From Deltaproteobacteria bacterium (lineage in GTDB: Bacteria; Desulfobacterota; UBA8473), in the NCBI GenBank assembly GCA_030643245.1, contig DAOWME010000004.1, positions 1 to 32,826 on the forward strand: a DNA stretch of 32,826 nt, given 5' to 3'. The notes under the pieces are model-generated. The model was given only the letters and a program-made list of their open reading frames with translations. It was not told the origin of the DNA and searched no databases. Positions 1 to 12,463 of this stretch are shown here, piece after piece. The translations under genes and the position numbers were made by a program. How positions within the stretch are numbered: position 1 is the stretch's first letter; each line of letters begins with the position of its first letter.

Positions 1-87
1 ATTTCGAGGATTTTGTGCTTGAAGATCGGTCAAAGATGGCCTGAAGATGAGATGCACAAATGGGGAAGTTATTTCAGCCTCGTCCCC
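1..87 (+). repeat. R1 right half (R1-A), cut by window edge
   Basis: ATTTCGAGGATTTTGTGCTTGAAGATCGG...GGGGAAGTTATTTCAGCCTCGTCCC. Confidence 0.85.
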
Positions 88-155
88 AAGCAAACGAAAT
101 AAGTAGCCGGCAAGCGGTAAACCTGCTCAACCGCACAGGTCGAAAAATTTCCACT
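88..155. repeat. R3 fragment abutting R1-A
   Basis: AAGCAAACGAAATAAGTAGCCGGCAAGCGGTAAACCTGCTCAACCGCACAGGTCGAAA matches reverse complement of 19169-19225. Confidence 0.75.
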
Positions 156-388
156 TTAAATCGATTTATAAAAAAAGAAACCCTGGTGAAGGGAATAAGG
201 TTCCAATAAAAAGAGCAGTAATTGAATCCTTGAAAAGAATTTTATTACGGTGGTCCAGATGGATAAAAGATCAGTCTGGAGATGACCTTTATTAGAGGTC
301 AAATTCTTGGCAGGTTTGTTCTTTTAGTAGGGTTCTTATGACACGGTTGAGGTATATGCTTGAACGATGTTACTTGTCGTCAGTACCC

Positions 389-751
389 CTATGGGCTTTC
401 TCGCTTTTCTTGTTCCTCTTGGTCAGTCTTACAATCGATGCACAGAGTAGTGACAGGTCTTGCCTTCAGCCTACCATCCGAGATATCCTCTCCGCACACC
501 TCACAGATGCCAAAAGTGCCATTATCGATCCTTTCCAAGGCTTCCATAATCTTCGATATCAATTTTCTTTCCCTGTCACGAATCCTCAAGAGAAAATTCC
601 GGTTTGATTCGATAGAGGCTTGGTCTGTCGGGTCAGGAAAGGCTTTCTCTTCATCAATCATCCCGGATACTGTCTTTCCCGCTTCTTGGAGAAGGGTATT
701 CAACCTGTTGTTTAAGAATTCTCTAAAGTATTCCACCCTTTCCTTATCCAT
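389..751 (-). CDS. dksA: DksA/TraR-family C4 zinc-finger transcription factor
   Basis: ORF with DPTDQAS (DxxDxA-like) and CEVCGEDI...TLCIDC zinc-finger signature. Confidence 0.9.
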   Translation of the reverse strand: MDKERVEYFREFLNNRLNTLLQEAGKTVSGMIDEEKAFPDPTDQASIESNRNFLLRIRDRERKLISKIMEALERIDNGTFGICEVCGEDISDGRLKARPVTTLCIDCKTDQEEQEKRESP

Positions 752-942
752 TTTACTGCTCCCTGTAAAAAGAAAAATAGCTGTACACCGGGTACACTAC
801 TTTTTATTTTATCGAACTGCTTTATATACCTTATGGTTTCTGAAAAGTAAAGCATAAATTAACGTCAAAGTGACGGAAGTTTTGATTCTTTAAAGATTTC
901 TATTTAAACTACAGGGAATGTCGGCCGGTTTCGGTGCAATAA

Positions 943-994
943 AGCCCCTTTGCCAAGTTTAGTCCTTTACTGGAAACAAGGGGGCAAAGGGGCT
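943..994. repeat. 12-bp perfect inverted repeat AGCCCCTTTGCC/GGCAAAGGGGCT with 28-nt loop
   Basis: Read directly: 943-954 and 983-994 are exact reverse complements. Confidence 0.8.
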
Positions 995-1205
995 GGGTGC
1001 CCGTAACAATGAAAAAACAACGTGCAATGAATAGAATAGGTTAGGGACGGGGACGATATCGCTGAAAGACGGAAGAAATTAATTAACGATGGAGAATTAT
1101 AATGATAAATTAAATATTAAGATGATTATGGATATAATGAGGCGAAAATCATAGTATTTGTTTATTATTTGGACATAATATCGAAATAACTTTCCAATAT
1201 CGGGC

Positions 1206-1235
1206 TTGCTTTTTGAATTGCATACAGATTATTAT
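1206..1235 (+). promoter_or_regulatory. Putative sigma70-type promoter of groESL (TTGCTT-18-TATTAT)
   Basis: -35-like TTGCTT (1206-1211), -10-like TATTAT (1230-1235), directly followed by CIRCE. Confidence 0.5.
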
Positions 1236-1236
1236 G

Positions 1237-1289
1237 CGCCGTCATGTCGTTAGCACTCATATTAGATGAGTGCTAACGACATGACGGCG
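1237..1289. promoter_or_regulatory. CIRCE operator (HrcA site) inside an extended 22-bp perfect palindrome
   Basis: TTAGCACTC (1250-1258)-N9-GAGTGCTAA (1268-1276); complementarity extends to CGCCGTCATGTCG/CGACATGACGGCG. Confidence 0.95.
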
Positions 1290-1298
1290 AGATTAGGC

Positions 1299-1348
1299 TA
1301 GTGCTCGTCCACAAATGAGCTTCTGAGCTTCTTAGGAAATGAGCGCTA
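1299..1348. repeat. Mini R2-like hairpin in the groESL leader
   Basis: TAGTGCTCGTCCACAAATGAGC...GGAAATGAGCGCTAA resembles R2 termini (TAGTGYYCATCC.GAAATGG). Confidence 0.55.
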
Positions 1349-1450
1349 AGCAGGCACAAGGAGGTGAGAACGGATAGTCTGTTATTCCGAGAAGAATTTC
1401 GAGGTATCGAGGAGGATAAATTTATAACTCAATAGAAGAAAGGAGATTTA

Positions 1451-1744
1451 ATGGCTATGAAGATTAGACCTTTGCAAGATCGGCTGATCGTGAAGCGTAT
1501 TGAGGAGGAAGAGACAACCAAAGGGGGGATTATAATCCCTGATTCCGCAAAAGAGAAACCCATGGAAGGCAAGATTGTCGCAGCAGGCACGGGCAAGGTT
1601 CTGGAGGACGGCAAGAAGCTCCCCCTGGACGTGAAAGAAGGAGACAAGGTATTGTTTGGCAAGTATGCCGGAACAGAGATAAAGATTGACGGGGAAGAAC
1701 TTCTGATTATGCGGGAGGACGACATCCTGGGCATAATAGAATAA
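1451..1744 (+). CDS. groES: Co-chaperonin GroES
   Basis: [35 protein letters not shown]...; RBS AAAGGAG; CIRCE upstream. Confidence 0.98.
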   Translation: MAMKIRPLQDRLIVKRIEEEETTKGGIIIPDSAKEKPMEGKIVAAGTGKVLEDGKKLPLDVKEGDKVLFGKYAGTEIKIDGEELLIMREDDILGIIE

Positions 1745-3412
<1,668 letters not shown>

Positions 3413-3423
3413 AATTTTCACAC

Positions 3424-3472
3424 AAAAGGGAAGTCCCCGTTCACATGGATGGGGACTCTCCTATCCCTTTTT
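3424..3472 (+). terminator. Putative rho-independent terminator after groEL
   Basis: Bipartite stem AAAGGGA-AGTCCCC ... GGGGACT-...TCCCTTT followed by T-run. Confidence 0.7.
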
Positions 3473-3613
3473 CCGACCTTTACGCATAGCCCTCCGCCTA
3501 CAAACTTCCTTTACCGTCTTATCCTTAAGAATTGTCGGCAATCAGACCAACCCGCCTTGACAACGACTCAATCTATGCTATTTTAGTTTGTCTCTGTAGA
3601 GACTTCTTACGCG

Positions 3614-6424
3614 ATGCTTTTGGAGAATATGATGGACTATAAAGATACCCTGAACCTACCGAAAACCAAATTTCCAATGAAGGCCAACCTTTCGCGAAAA
3701 GAACCGGAGCTCCTTAAAGAATGGGGGGATAAACGGATCTATGAAAGGATAAAAGAGGCATCCAAAGGCAGAGAAAAATTTATCCTCCACGACGGTCCCC
3801 CGTATGCCAACGGGCATATCCATATGGGGACAGCCTTAAATAAGATATTGAAGGACATCATAATCAAATCAAAGACCATGATGGGGTTCAATAGCTATTA
3901 TGTGCCGGGATGGGATTGTCATGGTCTTCCTATTGAACACGAGGTGGAGAAGAGACTGGGAAAAAGAAGGCAGGCCATGTCGATACCGGAAATAAGGACA
4001 CTGTGCAGAGAGTATGCGGAAAGATTCATAGATATTCAAAGAGATGAATTCAAACGCCTGGGTGTATTCGGTGAATGGGGTGACCCGTATCTTACGATGG
4101 ACCCCAAATACGTGGGAACCATAGTCAGAGAGTTCGGCAAATTTGTGGATAGGGGCAGTGTCTATAAGGGCAAGAAGCCAATTCACTGGTGTTCATCCTG
4201 CAGGACCGCTTTGGCGGAGGCTGAAGTTGAATACCAGGATCGCGAATCACCGTCCATATATGTTAAATTTCCCCTCGTTTCGCATATTGGCAACCTTCTC
4301 CCCTCCCTCGAAGGGGAGAAGGTCTCGGTTCTCATATGGACCACAACCCCATGGACAATACCCGCGAATCTGGCCATCACCCTCCATCCCGATTTTACTT
4401 ATGTCGCCGTCAAAGTGAAGGACGAAGTCTTTCTGTTGGCCGAGGGGCTATTGGAAGGCACAATGAGGGAGTTGGGGGCAGGAGATTATGAGATAGTAGA
4501 GACTTTTTCTCCCCTGAAACTGGAAGGACTGAAATGCCGGCACCCATTCATAGACAGGGAGTCTCTCTTAATCCTCGGTAATCACGTGACGCTCGATACC
4601 GGGACCGGATGTGTTCATACAGCCCCGGGTCACGGACAGGATGACTACGAGATAGGTCTCAAGTATGGTCTCGACATCTATACCCCTGTAAATGATGAGG
4701 GGAGGTTTACCGATGATGTGGAATTTTTTGCCGGGGAGTTCGTCTTTGACGCGAATAAATCGGTAAACAAAAAGCTCGATGAAGTGGGTGCTCTGCTAAA
4801 AGAAGCAACTGTACTTCATTCCTACCCCCACTGCTGGAGGTGTAAGAACCCGATAGTCTTCCGGTCCACTGAACAATGGTTTGTCTCTATGGAGAAGAAC
4901 GGATTAAGGGAAGAGGCGCTCGAAAGCATCAATCGGGTTCAGTGGATCCCCAAGTGGGGCAAGGACAGGATCTATGGAATGGTGGAGAGTCGTCCGGACT
5001 GGTGTATCTCCCGACAAAGGGCCTGGGGGGTTCCAATCATCATATTCTACTGTAAATCCTGTGGGTATACCATGGCGGAAAAGGAGATTATAGATTACGT
5101 ATCCGATCAATTTGAAGAAGAGGGCAGCGACATATGGTTTTTAAAGGATGCAGGGGACCTGCTTCCTCCCGGCACAGTTTGCCCCCAATGCAATGGCGCG
5201 GACTTTGAAAAGGAGGCGGACATACTCGATGTTTGGTTCGACTCGGGCGTCAGCTATGCTGCAGTTTTGGAGAAGAGGGAGAATTTAAGGTATCCGGCAG
5301 ACATATATTTGGAAGGGAGTGACCAGCACAGGGGGTGGTTTCACAGTTCTCTCTTAACATCCGTAAATACAAGACGTAAGGCACCCTATGAGGCCGTACT
5401 GACTCATGGTTTTGTTGTGGATGGTAAGGGGAAAAAGATGTCCAAGTCTTTTGGAAACGTGATCGCCCCGGATAAGATCATAAAGAAATATGGGGCTGAG
5501 ATCTTGAGACTCTGGGTGGCTGCGGAGGACTATCGAGATGATATCCGACTATCTGAAGAGATATTGAAGAGGATGTCAGAGGCATATCGCCGCATCAGAA
5601 ACACTTGCAGGTATATGCTGGGGAACCTCTATGACTTCGACCCGTCAAGGGACAGGGTTGAATATCAGGGCCTATGGGAGATTGACAGACTCGCTCTCCA
5701 CAGGCTCCAGAAGCTTATCACGAGAATCAGAGATGCCTATGACAGCTTTTCTTTTCACACGGTCTATCACTCTCTCCATAACTTCTGCGTAGTCGATATG
5801 AGCGCTTTCTATCTGGATGTTTTGAAAGACAGACTCTATATCTCCACCTGCGACTCCGTGGAGAGGAGATCAGCTCAGACCGTCATGTACGATATTTTGA
5901 ACGGTATTCTGAGACTGATGGCGCCGATACTTTCTTTTACTTCCGAAGAGGCCTGGAGCTATTTCCCGTCGGACGGAAGTAAGGCAGAGAGCATTCATTT
6001 GATACGATTCCCTGCTGCCAACGAGGACTACATAGACGATCAGTTGGCAGTCAGATGGGACAAGTTGTTACAGATCAGGGGAGAGGTGTCTAAGGCGCTG
6101 GAACTAGCCCGTCGTGACAAGGTCATCGGTCACTCATTGGATGCTGATGTCAGCATCTTCGCTCCCGAAAAACTCCACGGATTTTTAAAGACCTATCTTA
6201 ATGAATTGAGGCCAATCTTCATTGTTTCAAAGGTAACCCTCTTGAAAAATCAAGAAGGAAAAGGTGAATTTAAAAGCCGGGAGATTGAGGGTATGGAAGT
6301 GGGCGTGATGCAGGCCGGGGGAGGGAAATGTGCCAGGTGCTGGACTTACCACACTACAGTAAATGATAACAAAGAACACCCCGGTTTATGCCGGAGATGT
6401 GTTGAGGTAGTGGAGGGGCCTTGA
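3614..6424 (+). CDS. ileS: Isoleucyl-tRNA synthetase (probable start at 3629 or 3632)
   Basis: [11 protein letters not shown] (HIGH), KMSKSFGN, C-terminal CARCW...CRRC zinc site. Confidence 0.98.
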   Translation: MLLENMMDYKDTLNLPKTKFPMKANLSRKEPELLKEWGDKRIYERIKEASKGREKFILHDGPPYANGHIHMGTALNKILKDIIIKSKTMMGFNSYYVPGWDCHGLPIEHEVEKRLGKRRQAMSIPEIRTLCREYAERFIDIQRDEFKRLGVFGEWGDPYLTMDPKYVGTIVREFGKFVDRGSVYKGKKPIHWCSSCRTALAEAEVEYQDRESPSIYVKFPLVSHIGNLLPSLEGEKVSVLIWTTTPWTIPANLAITLHPDFTYVAVKVKDEVFLLAEGLLEGTMRELGAGDYEIVETFSPLKLEGLKCRHPFIDRESLLILGNHVTLDTGTGCVHTAPGHGQDDYEIGLKYGLDIYTPVNDEGRFTDDVEFFAGEFVFDANKSVNKKLDEVGALLKEATVLHSYPHCWRCKNPIVFRSTEQWFVSMEKNGLREEALESINRVQWIPKWGKDRIYGMVESRPDWCISRQRAWGVPIIIFYCKSCGYTMAEKEIIDYVSDQFEEEGSDIWFLKDAGDLLPPGTVCPQCNGADFEKEADILDVWFDSGVSYAAVLEKRENLRYPADIYLEGSDQHRGWFHSSLLTSVNTRRKAPYEAVLTHGFVVDGKGKKMSKSFGNVIAPDKIIKKYGAEILRLWVAAEDYRDDIRLSEEILKRMSEAYRRIRNTCRYMLGNLYDFDPSRDRVEYQGLWEIDRLALHRLQKLITRIRDAYDSFSFHTVYHSLHNFCVVDMSAFYLDVLKDRLYISTCDSVERRSAQTVMYDILNGILRLMAPILSFTSEEAWSYFPSDGSKAESIHLIRFPAANEDYIDDQLAVRWDKLLQIRGEVSKALELARRDKVIGHSLDADVSIFAPEKLHGFLKTYLNELRPIFIVSKVTLLKNQEGKGEFKSREIEGMEVGVMQAGGGKCARCWTYHTTVNDNKEHPGLCRRCVEVVEGP

Positions 6425-6903
6425 AGAAAAAATACCTTACCACAACCATAATTGTCCTGGGGGTTCTTTTCCTGGACCAATCTTCCAAACTCTATATTGA
6501 CAGGGTTATCCCCCTTCACCATTCTGTCCAAATCGTGAAGGGTTTTTTTCACATCACACATGTGAGAAATACCGGCGCCGCCTTTGGCTTTCTGGCAGGA
6601 CAAGTCGGTGGTCTCAAATCTGTTTTCTTTGTCACCATATCCGTTGTGGCAATTCTGATAATCCTCTTTTTCCTGAGAAACCTCAAGGATAATCAGACCC
6701 CTCTCTTATTAAGTCTCTCCCTGATTATGGGTGGAGCTGTGGGGAACCTCAGCGATAGGGTCAGACTGGGAGAGGTTATAGACTTCATCGACCTTCACTG
6801 GCACACGTACCACTGGCCGACTTTCAACGTAGCTGACTGCGCCATCACTATCGGAGGGGTGTTTCTGATTATTGACGTAGTCTTCAGAAAGGGGGACTCT
6901 TGA
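6421..6903 (+). CDS. lspA: Lipoprotein signal peptidase (signal peptidase II)
   Basis: [36 protein letters not shown] motifs; overlaps ileS stop. Confidence 0.96.
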   Translation: MKKKYLTTTIIVLGVLFLDQSSKLYIDRVIPLHHSVQIVKGFFHITHVRNTGAAFGFLAGQVGGLKSVFFVTISVVAILIILFFLRNLKDNQTPLLLSLSLIMGGAVGNLSDRVRLGEVIDFIDLHWHTYHWPTFNVADCAITIGGVFLIIDVVFRKGDS

Positions 6904-7065
6904 CGAAGGTTTGTAACTCGTCAAAAAGCCGGGGTATGAGCCGCAAGGCACTGATTTAGATATTTACCAAGACCTGATTTATAATTTGTTTATAGGCGTT
7001 AATCAATGAAATTGCCGGTACATATAAAAAATTGTTGACAAATCTCAAATATTTATTAATAATTA

Positions 7066-7245
7066 GTGACGGGGACGAAATAACTTCCTCAAGTTGGCGC
7101 TCAGATTTAGGTTAGATTTGTTCGATCTGAAAACGCAAAACCGCAGGAATAGTCGAACTATTTTGAGGATTTTGTGTTTGAAGATCGGGTAAAGATGGCC
7201 TGAAGATGAGATGCACAAATGGGGAAATTATTTCGTCCCCGTCCC
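7066..7245 (+). repeat. R1 palindromic MITE-like element, full copy (R1-B)
   Basis: Termini GTGACGGGGACGAAATAACTTCC / GGGGAAATTATTTCGTCCCCGTCCC; flanking TTA on both sides; interior matches 1-87, 24806-24986 (inverted) and 32034-32143. Confidence 0.85.
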
Positions 7246-7282
7246 TTAGTCAATAATCGGGTTTGGAAGATCGATGTTACAT

Positions 7283-7358
7283 GCGGGCATAGCTCAGCTG
7301 GTAGAGTACAAGCTTCCCAAGCTTGGTGTCGCGGGTTCGAATCCCGTTGCCCGCTCCA
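7283..7358 (+). tRNA. tRNA-Gly (anticodon CCC), CCA encoded
   Basis: Cloverleaf readable: GCGGGCA acceptor, CAAGC-TTCCCAA-GCTTG anticodon arm, GCGGG-TTCGAAT-CCCGT T arm, TGCCCGC-T-CCA. Confidence 0.95.
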
Positions 7359-7501
7359 CTCCAGATAGGTTGCTTGGCAACGAACTTGAGGATTTACAGA
7401 AGCCAGGAGAGATTATCATGCGATCCCGCAAAACAGATGTGTGCCTCCTGTATATCTTTGAAGTCCGGTATTATTTGGTCCATTAATTAGTGAAGTTCAC
7501 T

Positions 7502-7531
7502 AAAAAGTGGGCTTAAAGCCCACTTTTTTTA
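7502..7531 (+). terminator. Rho-independent terminator
   Basis: AAAAAGTGGGCTTAAAGCCCACTTTTTTT. Confidence 0.85.
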
Positions 7532-7571
7532 TTGTTGAACGGTCCGCGGTCTATCCCCGGGGGCTTATGGA

Positions 7572-8036
7572 TTGGCAATGTCCGATGATATACTAGAATC
7601 TGTGAAAAGGATAGCGGAACCGGTTGTTACGGCGGAGGGGATGGACCTTGTGGAGGCTGAGTACGGAAATGAAGGAGGGGGACTGACCTTAAGACTTTAT
7701 ATTGATAAGGAAGGAGGAGTAACCTTAGATGATTGTTCCAATATCAGCGGACAGGTTGGTCAATTGATCGAACTTAACGATCTGATGCTGCATCCATATA
7801 CGCTGGAGGTCTCTTCTCCGGGGCTCAATAGGCCTTTGAAAAAGGAAGAAGATTTTGTAAAGTATGAAGGTAAACTCGTCAGGTTGAAGGTACGCAACCC
7901 GGTGGATGGACGGAGGAATTTCAGGGGAAGGCTTTTGGGTTATGAACAAGGAACGGTAACGATAGATGTCGGAGATGAGATTGTCAGTTTGCCTTTCAAT
8001 GAGATAAGAAAAGCCAATTTAGTGCACGAGTTTTGA
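7572..8036 (+). CDS. rimP: Ribosome maturation factor RimP
   Basis: GMDLVEAEYGNEGGGLTLRLYID, YTLEVSSPGLNRPL; upstream of nusA (start may be 7578). Confidence 0.95.
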   Translation: MAMSDDILESVKRIAEPVVTAEGMDLVEAEYGNEGGGLTLRLYIDKEGGVTLDDCSNISGQVGQLIELNDLMLHPYTLEVSSPGLNRPLKKEEDFVKYEGKLVRLKVRNPVDGRRNFRGRLLGYEQGTVTIDVGDEIVSLPFNEIRKANLVHEF

Positions 8037-8088
8037 GCTGGGCCTCGAGGCCCATGCTAAGGGCTTGAGCAAAAACAACTTAACATTT

Positions 8089-8217
8089 TGACATACCATC
8101 TTCAGGCCATCTTTGCCTGCTTCTCAATCGGAAAATTCTCGAAATAGACGATACTATTCCTGCGGTTTTGCTCAATCGAAGCAGGCAAATCTGACTTAAA
8201 TCTGGGCGTCTATTCTG
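8089..8217 (-). repeat. Divergent R1-related palindromic element (R1-C) between rimP and nusA
   Basis: Minus strand reads CAGATTTAAGTCAGATTTGCC...GCAAAACCGCAGGAATAGTATCGTCTATTTCGAGAATTTTC...GGCAAAGATGGCCTGAAGATG, collinear with R1. Confidence 0.75.
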
Positions 8218-8256
8218 TCAATTTATTTTTGTGCAAAGCTCTAAGGGAGATTTGAA

Positions 8257-9582
8257 ATGATTTCTGACCTAACCCGCATACTGGATGAGGTTGGGAAAGT
8301 CAAGGGTATTGATAAAGATGTTCTTATTGAAGCCTTGGAGGCAGCTGTCCTGTCAGCCGCCAGAAAGAAATTTGGCCCTCACCAGGATGTGGAGGCACAT
8401 TTTAATGAAGAAGTGGGCGAAGTCGAGCTGTTTGAATTTAAGACTGTGGTAAACGAGGTTAGAGACCCGAACCTCGAAATATCTATTGAAGAAGCCGTGG
8501 AGTTAGACCCTGAGGTGGAAATTTCCGATAGCCTTGGTCTAAAGCTGGACATGGGTAAACTCGACAGGGTCTCAGCTCAAATGGCCAAGCAGGTCATAAT
8601 CCAAAAGGTTAGGGATGCCGAACGAGAAAACGTTTACAACGAATACAAAGACCGTAAAACGGAATTGGTTAACGGGATAGTCCATCGTTTCGACAGGGGC
8701 GACATCATCGTTAGTCTGGGAAAAACAGATGCTATACTCCCGGTTAAAGAACAGATACCAAGGGATACCTATCGCCAGGGAGACCGAGTCAAAGCTTATA
8801 TACTTGACGTTCTCAAGTCTTCCAAGACGCCCCAGATCGTCCTTTCAATGACCCACCCAGGGCTCCTTATACAACTTTTCGGGGTTGAGGTCCCTGAGAT
8901 CTATGAAGGGGTGGTGAAGATTAAAGGCGCTGTCAGGGAACCGGGTAATAGAGCTAAAATAGCGGTCTATTCCGAGGATCCGGATGTTGATCCTGTTGGT
9001 GCGTGCGTAGGGATGAGGGGTTCTCGAGTCCGAAGTGTCGTTCAAGAATTGCGCGGGGAGAGGATAGATATAGTACGCTGGAGTGAAGATCCTTCCGAAT
9101 TTGTCTGTAACGCACTAGCCCCGGCAGAGATTTCCGAAGTCATAATCGATGAAGCTACCCGGACAATGGAAGTGATAGTGGCTGATGATCAGTTATCTTT
9201 AGCCATCGGAAAGAGAGGACAAAACGTCCGTCTGGCCGCCAGGCTCACGGGGTGGAGGATAGATGTCAATGGTGAACCCAAGACTACCGAAATATCAGAG
9301 GAGACATACAGGTCACTTATTGATATCCCTGGAATAGGAGATTCAACAGCAAGGGCCTTATGGAACGGCGGATTTTTTACTGCGGGCGACATCGCCGGGG
9401 CAACCACGGAAGAACTTACCAGGATAGAAGGCATCGGTGAGAAGAAAGCCGGTACGTTCAAAAAGGCTGCAGAGGAGTATCTGGAACAAACGGATTCAGA
9501 GAAAATCAACGAGGTTTCGGCAAAAGACGTGTCTGTAACCAATGAGATTGGGGCTGAGGGTGATGATGAAGCAGTGAATTGA
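8257..9582 (+). CDS. nusA: Transcription termination/antitermination protein NusA
   Basis: S1/KH architecture ([20 protein letters not shown]), C-terminal helix-hairpin-helix repeats. Confidence 0.98.
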   Translation: MISDLTRILDEVGKVKGIDKDVLIEALEAAVLSAARKKFGPHQDVEAHFNEEVGEVELFEFKTVVNEVRDPNLEISIEEAVELDPEVEISDSLGLKLDMGKLDRVSAQMAKQVIIQKVRDAERENVYNEYKDRKTELVNGIVHRFDRGDIIVSLGKTDAILPVKEQIPRDTYRQGDRVKAYILDVLKSSKTPQIVLSMTHPGLLIQLFGVEVPEIYEGVVKIKGAVREPGNRAKIAVYSEDPDVDPVGACVGMRGSRVRSVVQELRGERIDIVRWSEDPSEFVCNALAPAEISEVIIDEATRTMEVIVADDQLSLAIGKRGQNVRLAARLTGWRIDVNGEPKTTEISEETYRSLIDIPGIGDSTARALWNGGFFTAGDIAGATTEELTRIEGIGEKKAGTFKKAAEEYLEQTDSEKINEVSAKDVSVTNEIGAEGDDEAVN

Positions 9583-9617
9583 TTTATGGGGGAGTGATTA
9601 CCTTCTGGGGGAACGTA

Positions 9618-12089
9618 ATGGTTAGGGTTTATGAGTTGGGAAAAGAGCTGGAAATAACAAATAGTAAACTCATCGTCGAGATGGAGAAGCTGGGCATCTC
9701 GGTCAAGAGTCATATGAGTTCCATTAAAGAGGGAGACCTGCCGCGAATCAGAAGTCGTCTTTCTACAAGCAAGACCCATGAGGTTACTGAAAAACGGGTA
9801 AAGACAACTATTATACGGAGAAGGATAAAAAAGATAGAACCGGAAGTCAAACCCGTTGAGACCAAAGTGAAAGCGGGGAAGTTGCCGGAGGTTGAGAAAG
9901 CTCCGCTGGAGAAAGAGAAAGAGAGAAGAGAGCCTTCAGTAGATAAAGAAAGACCCTCTCCATTGGCGGCCCCGGAAAAGGTGGTTGAGAAAAAGGAAGG
10001 GCCTGTTAAGGATGTTGAAAGGATAGAAGCCAAACAGGGGAAAGATGTGTCTAAGCCCGCATCCATCACGGCCAGGCAGAGGGAGGACACGAAACCTCTG
10101 AAAGAACCGGTGGAAGCTAAGCCGGATAAGGTAAAGCCTGGCAAGCCAACGAAGAAAGAGGTCAAAGCGGCGGTAGAGGACAGGTTACCCAAGAAGGTGC
10201 CTTACAAGAAACAAGAGGGCAGGACGAAAGTCTTCTATGGAAGGGGGAAAAATCGTCGTGTGCCAACTAGACTCCGGGGAGAGAAGAAGGCACATCCCAG
10301 GAAGGTGGAAAGAAAGACCGAGATCACTGTCTCAAAGGCAATTAAGAGGAAGATAAAGATCCTGGAGACCGTAACGGTTGGCGAATTGGGAAAGAGGATG
10401 GGCGTTAAGGTAGGTGAAGTGATAAAGAAGTTACTGGACTTTGGAATGGTGGCAACCATTAATCATCCGCTCGATATTGACACAGCCTCGCTAGTCGCCG
10501 GTGAGTTTTCTTATGTAATTGAGAGTACCTCTTTTGAAGAAGAGATTTTGGAGAGGAGGGAAGACGCTCCTGAGGAATTGGTCCAGAGACCACCCGTAGT
10601 TACGGTTATGGGGCATGTGGATCATGGTAAAACATCTCTCTTGGACGCCATTCGCAAGACCAATGTCATGGGAACGGAAGCTGGGGGCATTACACAGCAT
10701 ATGGGTGCATATCGCGTAAGCCTTCCCAAAGGGGATGTGGTCTTTTTAGATACACCAGGTCATGAGGCCTTCACTGCAATGAGGGCCCGGGGGGCACATG
10801 TAACTGATATTGTAATCCTGGTGGTTGCGGCTGATGACGGTGTTATGTCCCAGACTATTGAAGCGATAAACCATGCAAAGGCTGCCGGCGTAACATTGAT
10901 GGTAGCCATTAACAAGATTGACAAACCCAACGCCGATATCAAGAGAGTCAGGGCGAGCCTCATGGAGTATGGACTGGTCCCGGAAGAGCTGGGAGGAGAC
11001 ACGATCTTTGTGGAGGTTTCCGCCAAGAAAAAGCAAGGTATAAATGATCTTTTGGAACTTGTTCTATTACAGGCCGAAATGTTGGAGCTAAAGGCCAACC
11101 CTAACAAGCCGGCCCGGGGAGTGGTTATCGAGGCAAGATTAGATAAAGGTCGAGGGCCGGTGGCCACTGTGCTCGTTCAAGAGGGCACGTTAAAAACAGG
11201 TGATCCATTTGTAGTGGGATCGACTTTCGGGAAAATAAGGACCCTGATCAACGAAGGGGGAGAGACGGCAGCACATGCCGGCCCGGCCATGCCTATAGAA
11301 GTCGTTGGACTCTCCGGAGTCCCCGAGGCAGGGGATAGCCTCGTAGTTATCGATGATGAGAAGAAGGCAAGACAAGTGTCAATGTTCAGGCAGCAAAAGA
11401 AGAGGGAAGCTGGACTTGTCAAGACGAGAAAAATAACTTTAGAGGAACTCCATGATAGGATTCAAGAGGGAGAGGTAAAAGAGCTAAACACAATTATCAA
11501 GGCAGATGTTCAAGGCTCTATCGATGCTCTCCTCAAAGCATTACATAACCTGGGCACTGATCTCATAAAGGTCAACGTTATTCATGCCTCGGTTGGTACC
11601 GTAGTTGAGTCCGATGTAATGTTGGCCTCTGCATCAGACGCAATCATCATAGGCTTTAATGTTAAACCGGACCCAAAGGTGCGGCAGGTAGCCGAACAGG
11701 AAAAGGTCAGTATCAGGACTTACAGTATCATATATGATATGATTTCCGATGTGAGAAAGGCCATGGAAGGCTTATTGGAGCCTGTATTCAACGAAAAGGT
11801 ACTGGGAAGGGCGGAGGTAAGGGACACATTCAAGATATCGAAGGTTGGAACCATAGCCGGCAGTTTTGTTCTTGATGGAAAGATAGTAAGATCGGAAAAT
11901 ATACGCTTGTTGCGAGACAATGTAATCATTCATGATGGAAAGATGTCTTCATTGAAGCGGTTTAAGGACGACGTAAACGAGGTCCTATCAGGTTATGAAT
12001 GTGGGATAGGAATAGATAGTTTTAATGATTTGAAAATTGATGATATTATCGAGTCCTATACCTACGAGGAGATTGCACCAACTTTGTGA
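9618..12089 (+). CDS. infB: Translation initiation factor IF-2 (ORF opens at 9579; [11 protein letters not shown] start at 9618 preferred)
   Basis: [31 protein letters not shown]; lysine/glutamate-rich N-terminal linker. Confidence 0.98.
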   Translation: MVRVYELGKELEITNSKLIVEMEKLGISVKSHMSSIKEGDLPRIRSRLSTSKTHEVTEKRVKTTIIRRRIKKIEPEVKPVETKVKAGKLPEVEKAPLEKEKERREPSVDKERPSPLAAPEKVVEKKEGPVKDVERIEAKQGKDVSKPASITARQREDTKPLKEPVEAKPDKVKPGKPTKKEVKAAVEDRLPKKVPYKKQEGRTKVFYGRGKNRRVPTRLRGEKKAHPRKVERKTEITVSKAIKRKIKILETVTVGELGKRMGVKVGEVIKKLLDFGMVATINHPLDIDTASLVAGEFSYVIESTSFEEEILERREDAPEELVQRPPVVTVMGHVDHGKTSLLDAIRKTNVMGTEAGGITQHMGAYRVSLPKGDVVFLDTPGHEAFTAMRARGAHVTDIVILVVAADDGVMSQTIEAINHAKAAGVTLMVAINKIDKPNADIKRVRASLMEYGLVPEELGGDTIFVEVSAKKKQGINDLLELVLLQAEMLELKANPNKPARGVVIEARLDKGRGPVATVLVQEGTLKTGDPFVVGSTFGKIRTLINEGGETAAHAGPAMPIEVVGLSGVPEAGDSLVVIDDEKKARQVSMFRQQKKREAGLVKTRKITLEELHDRIQEGEVKELNTIIKADVQGSIDALLKALHNLGTDLIKVNVIHASVGTVVESDVMLASASDAIIIGFNVKPDPKVRQVAEQEKVSIRTYSIIYDMISDVRKAMEGLLEPVFNEKVLGRAEVRDTFKISKVGTIAGSFVLDGKIVRSENIRLLRDNVIIHDGKMSSLKRFKDDVNEVLSGYECGIGIDSFNDLKIDDIIESYTYEEIAPTL

Positions 12090-12121
12090 GGTGGGGCCAA
12101 ATTGTTCCGTAAGTCTTTGAG

Positions 12122-12409
12122 ATGGTTATCGGTATTTGCCAGCTTGATTGTCGTATACACAACAACCTCTCCCTCAAAGGGAAACGCCGGGTGTTGAGAA
12201 AAGTCCTTGATAGGGTTAAAGCAAAGTTCAACGTATCCATAGCTGAAGTGGGTGACAATGACAAGTGGCAAAGATCCCGAGTGGGGTTTTGTCTGGTCGG
12301 TAATGAGAGGAGATATATTAATTCTTCTTTAGATAGGATCATTAACTTTATTGATGGACTGGGCATTATGGAGATACTAGATTCGGAGATAGAGATACTC
12401 GACTGTTGA
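12122..12409 (+). CDS. ylxP: DUF503/YlxP-like small protein
   Basis: IHNNLSLKGKRRVLRKVLDRVKAKFNVSIAEV and position between infB and rbfA. Confidence 0.85.
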   Translation: MVIGICQLDCRIHNNLSLKGKRRVLRKVLDRVKAKFNVSIAEVGDNDKWQRSRVGFCLVGNERRYINSSLDRIINFIDGLGIMEILDSEIEILDC

Positions 12410-12463
12410 CAGACGGTTACTCCCTTTTTGAGATATTTCTAAGGAAAAGGCTGGGGATCAGTC

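Noticed and set aside
360-857. 165-aa plus-strand ORF over dksA
   Set aside because: Antisense to the clear zinc-finger DksA ORF.
7066-7245. R1 considered as a complete insertion sequence or a small coding gene
   Set aside because: Only ~180 bp, long imperfect palindrome, no substantial ORF; better described as a non-autonomous element.
7274-7486. 70-aa ORF MLHAGIAQLVEYKLPKLGVAGSNPVARS...
   Set aside because: It is a translation through tRNA-Gly; the AGIAQLVE...GVAGSNPVARS peptide is the well-known artefact of translating tRNA genes.
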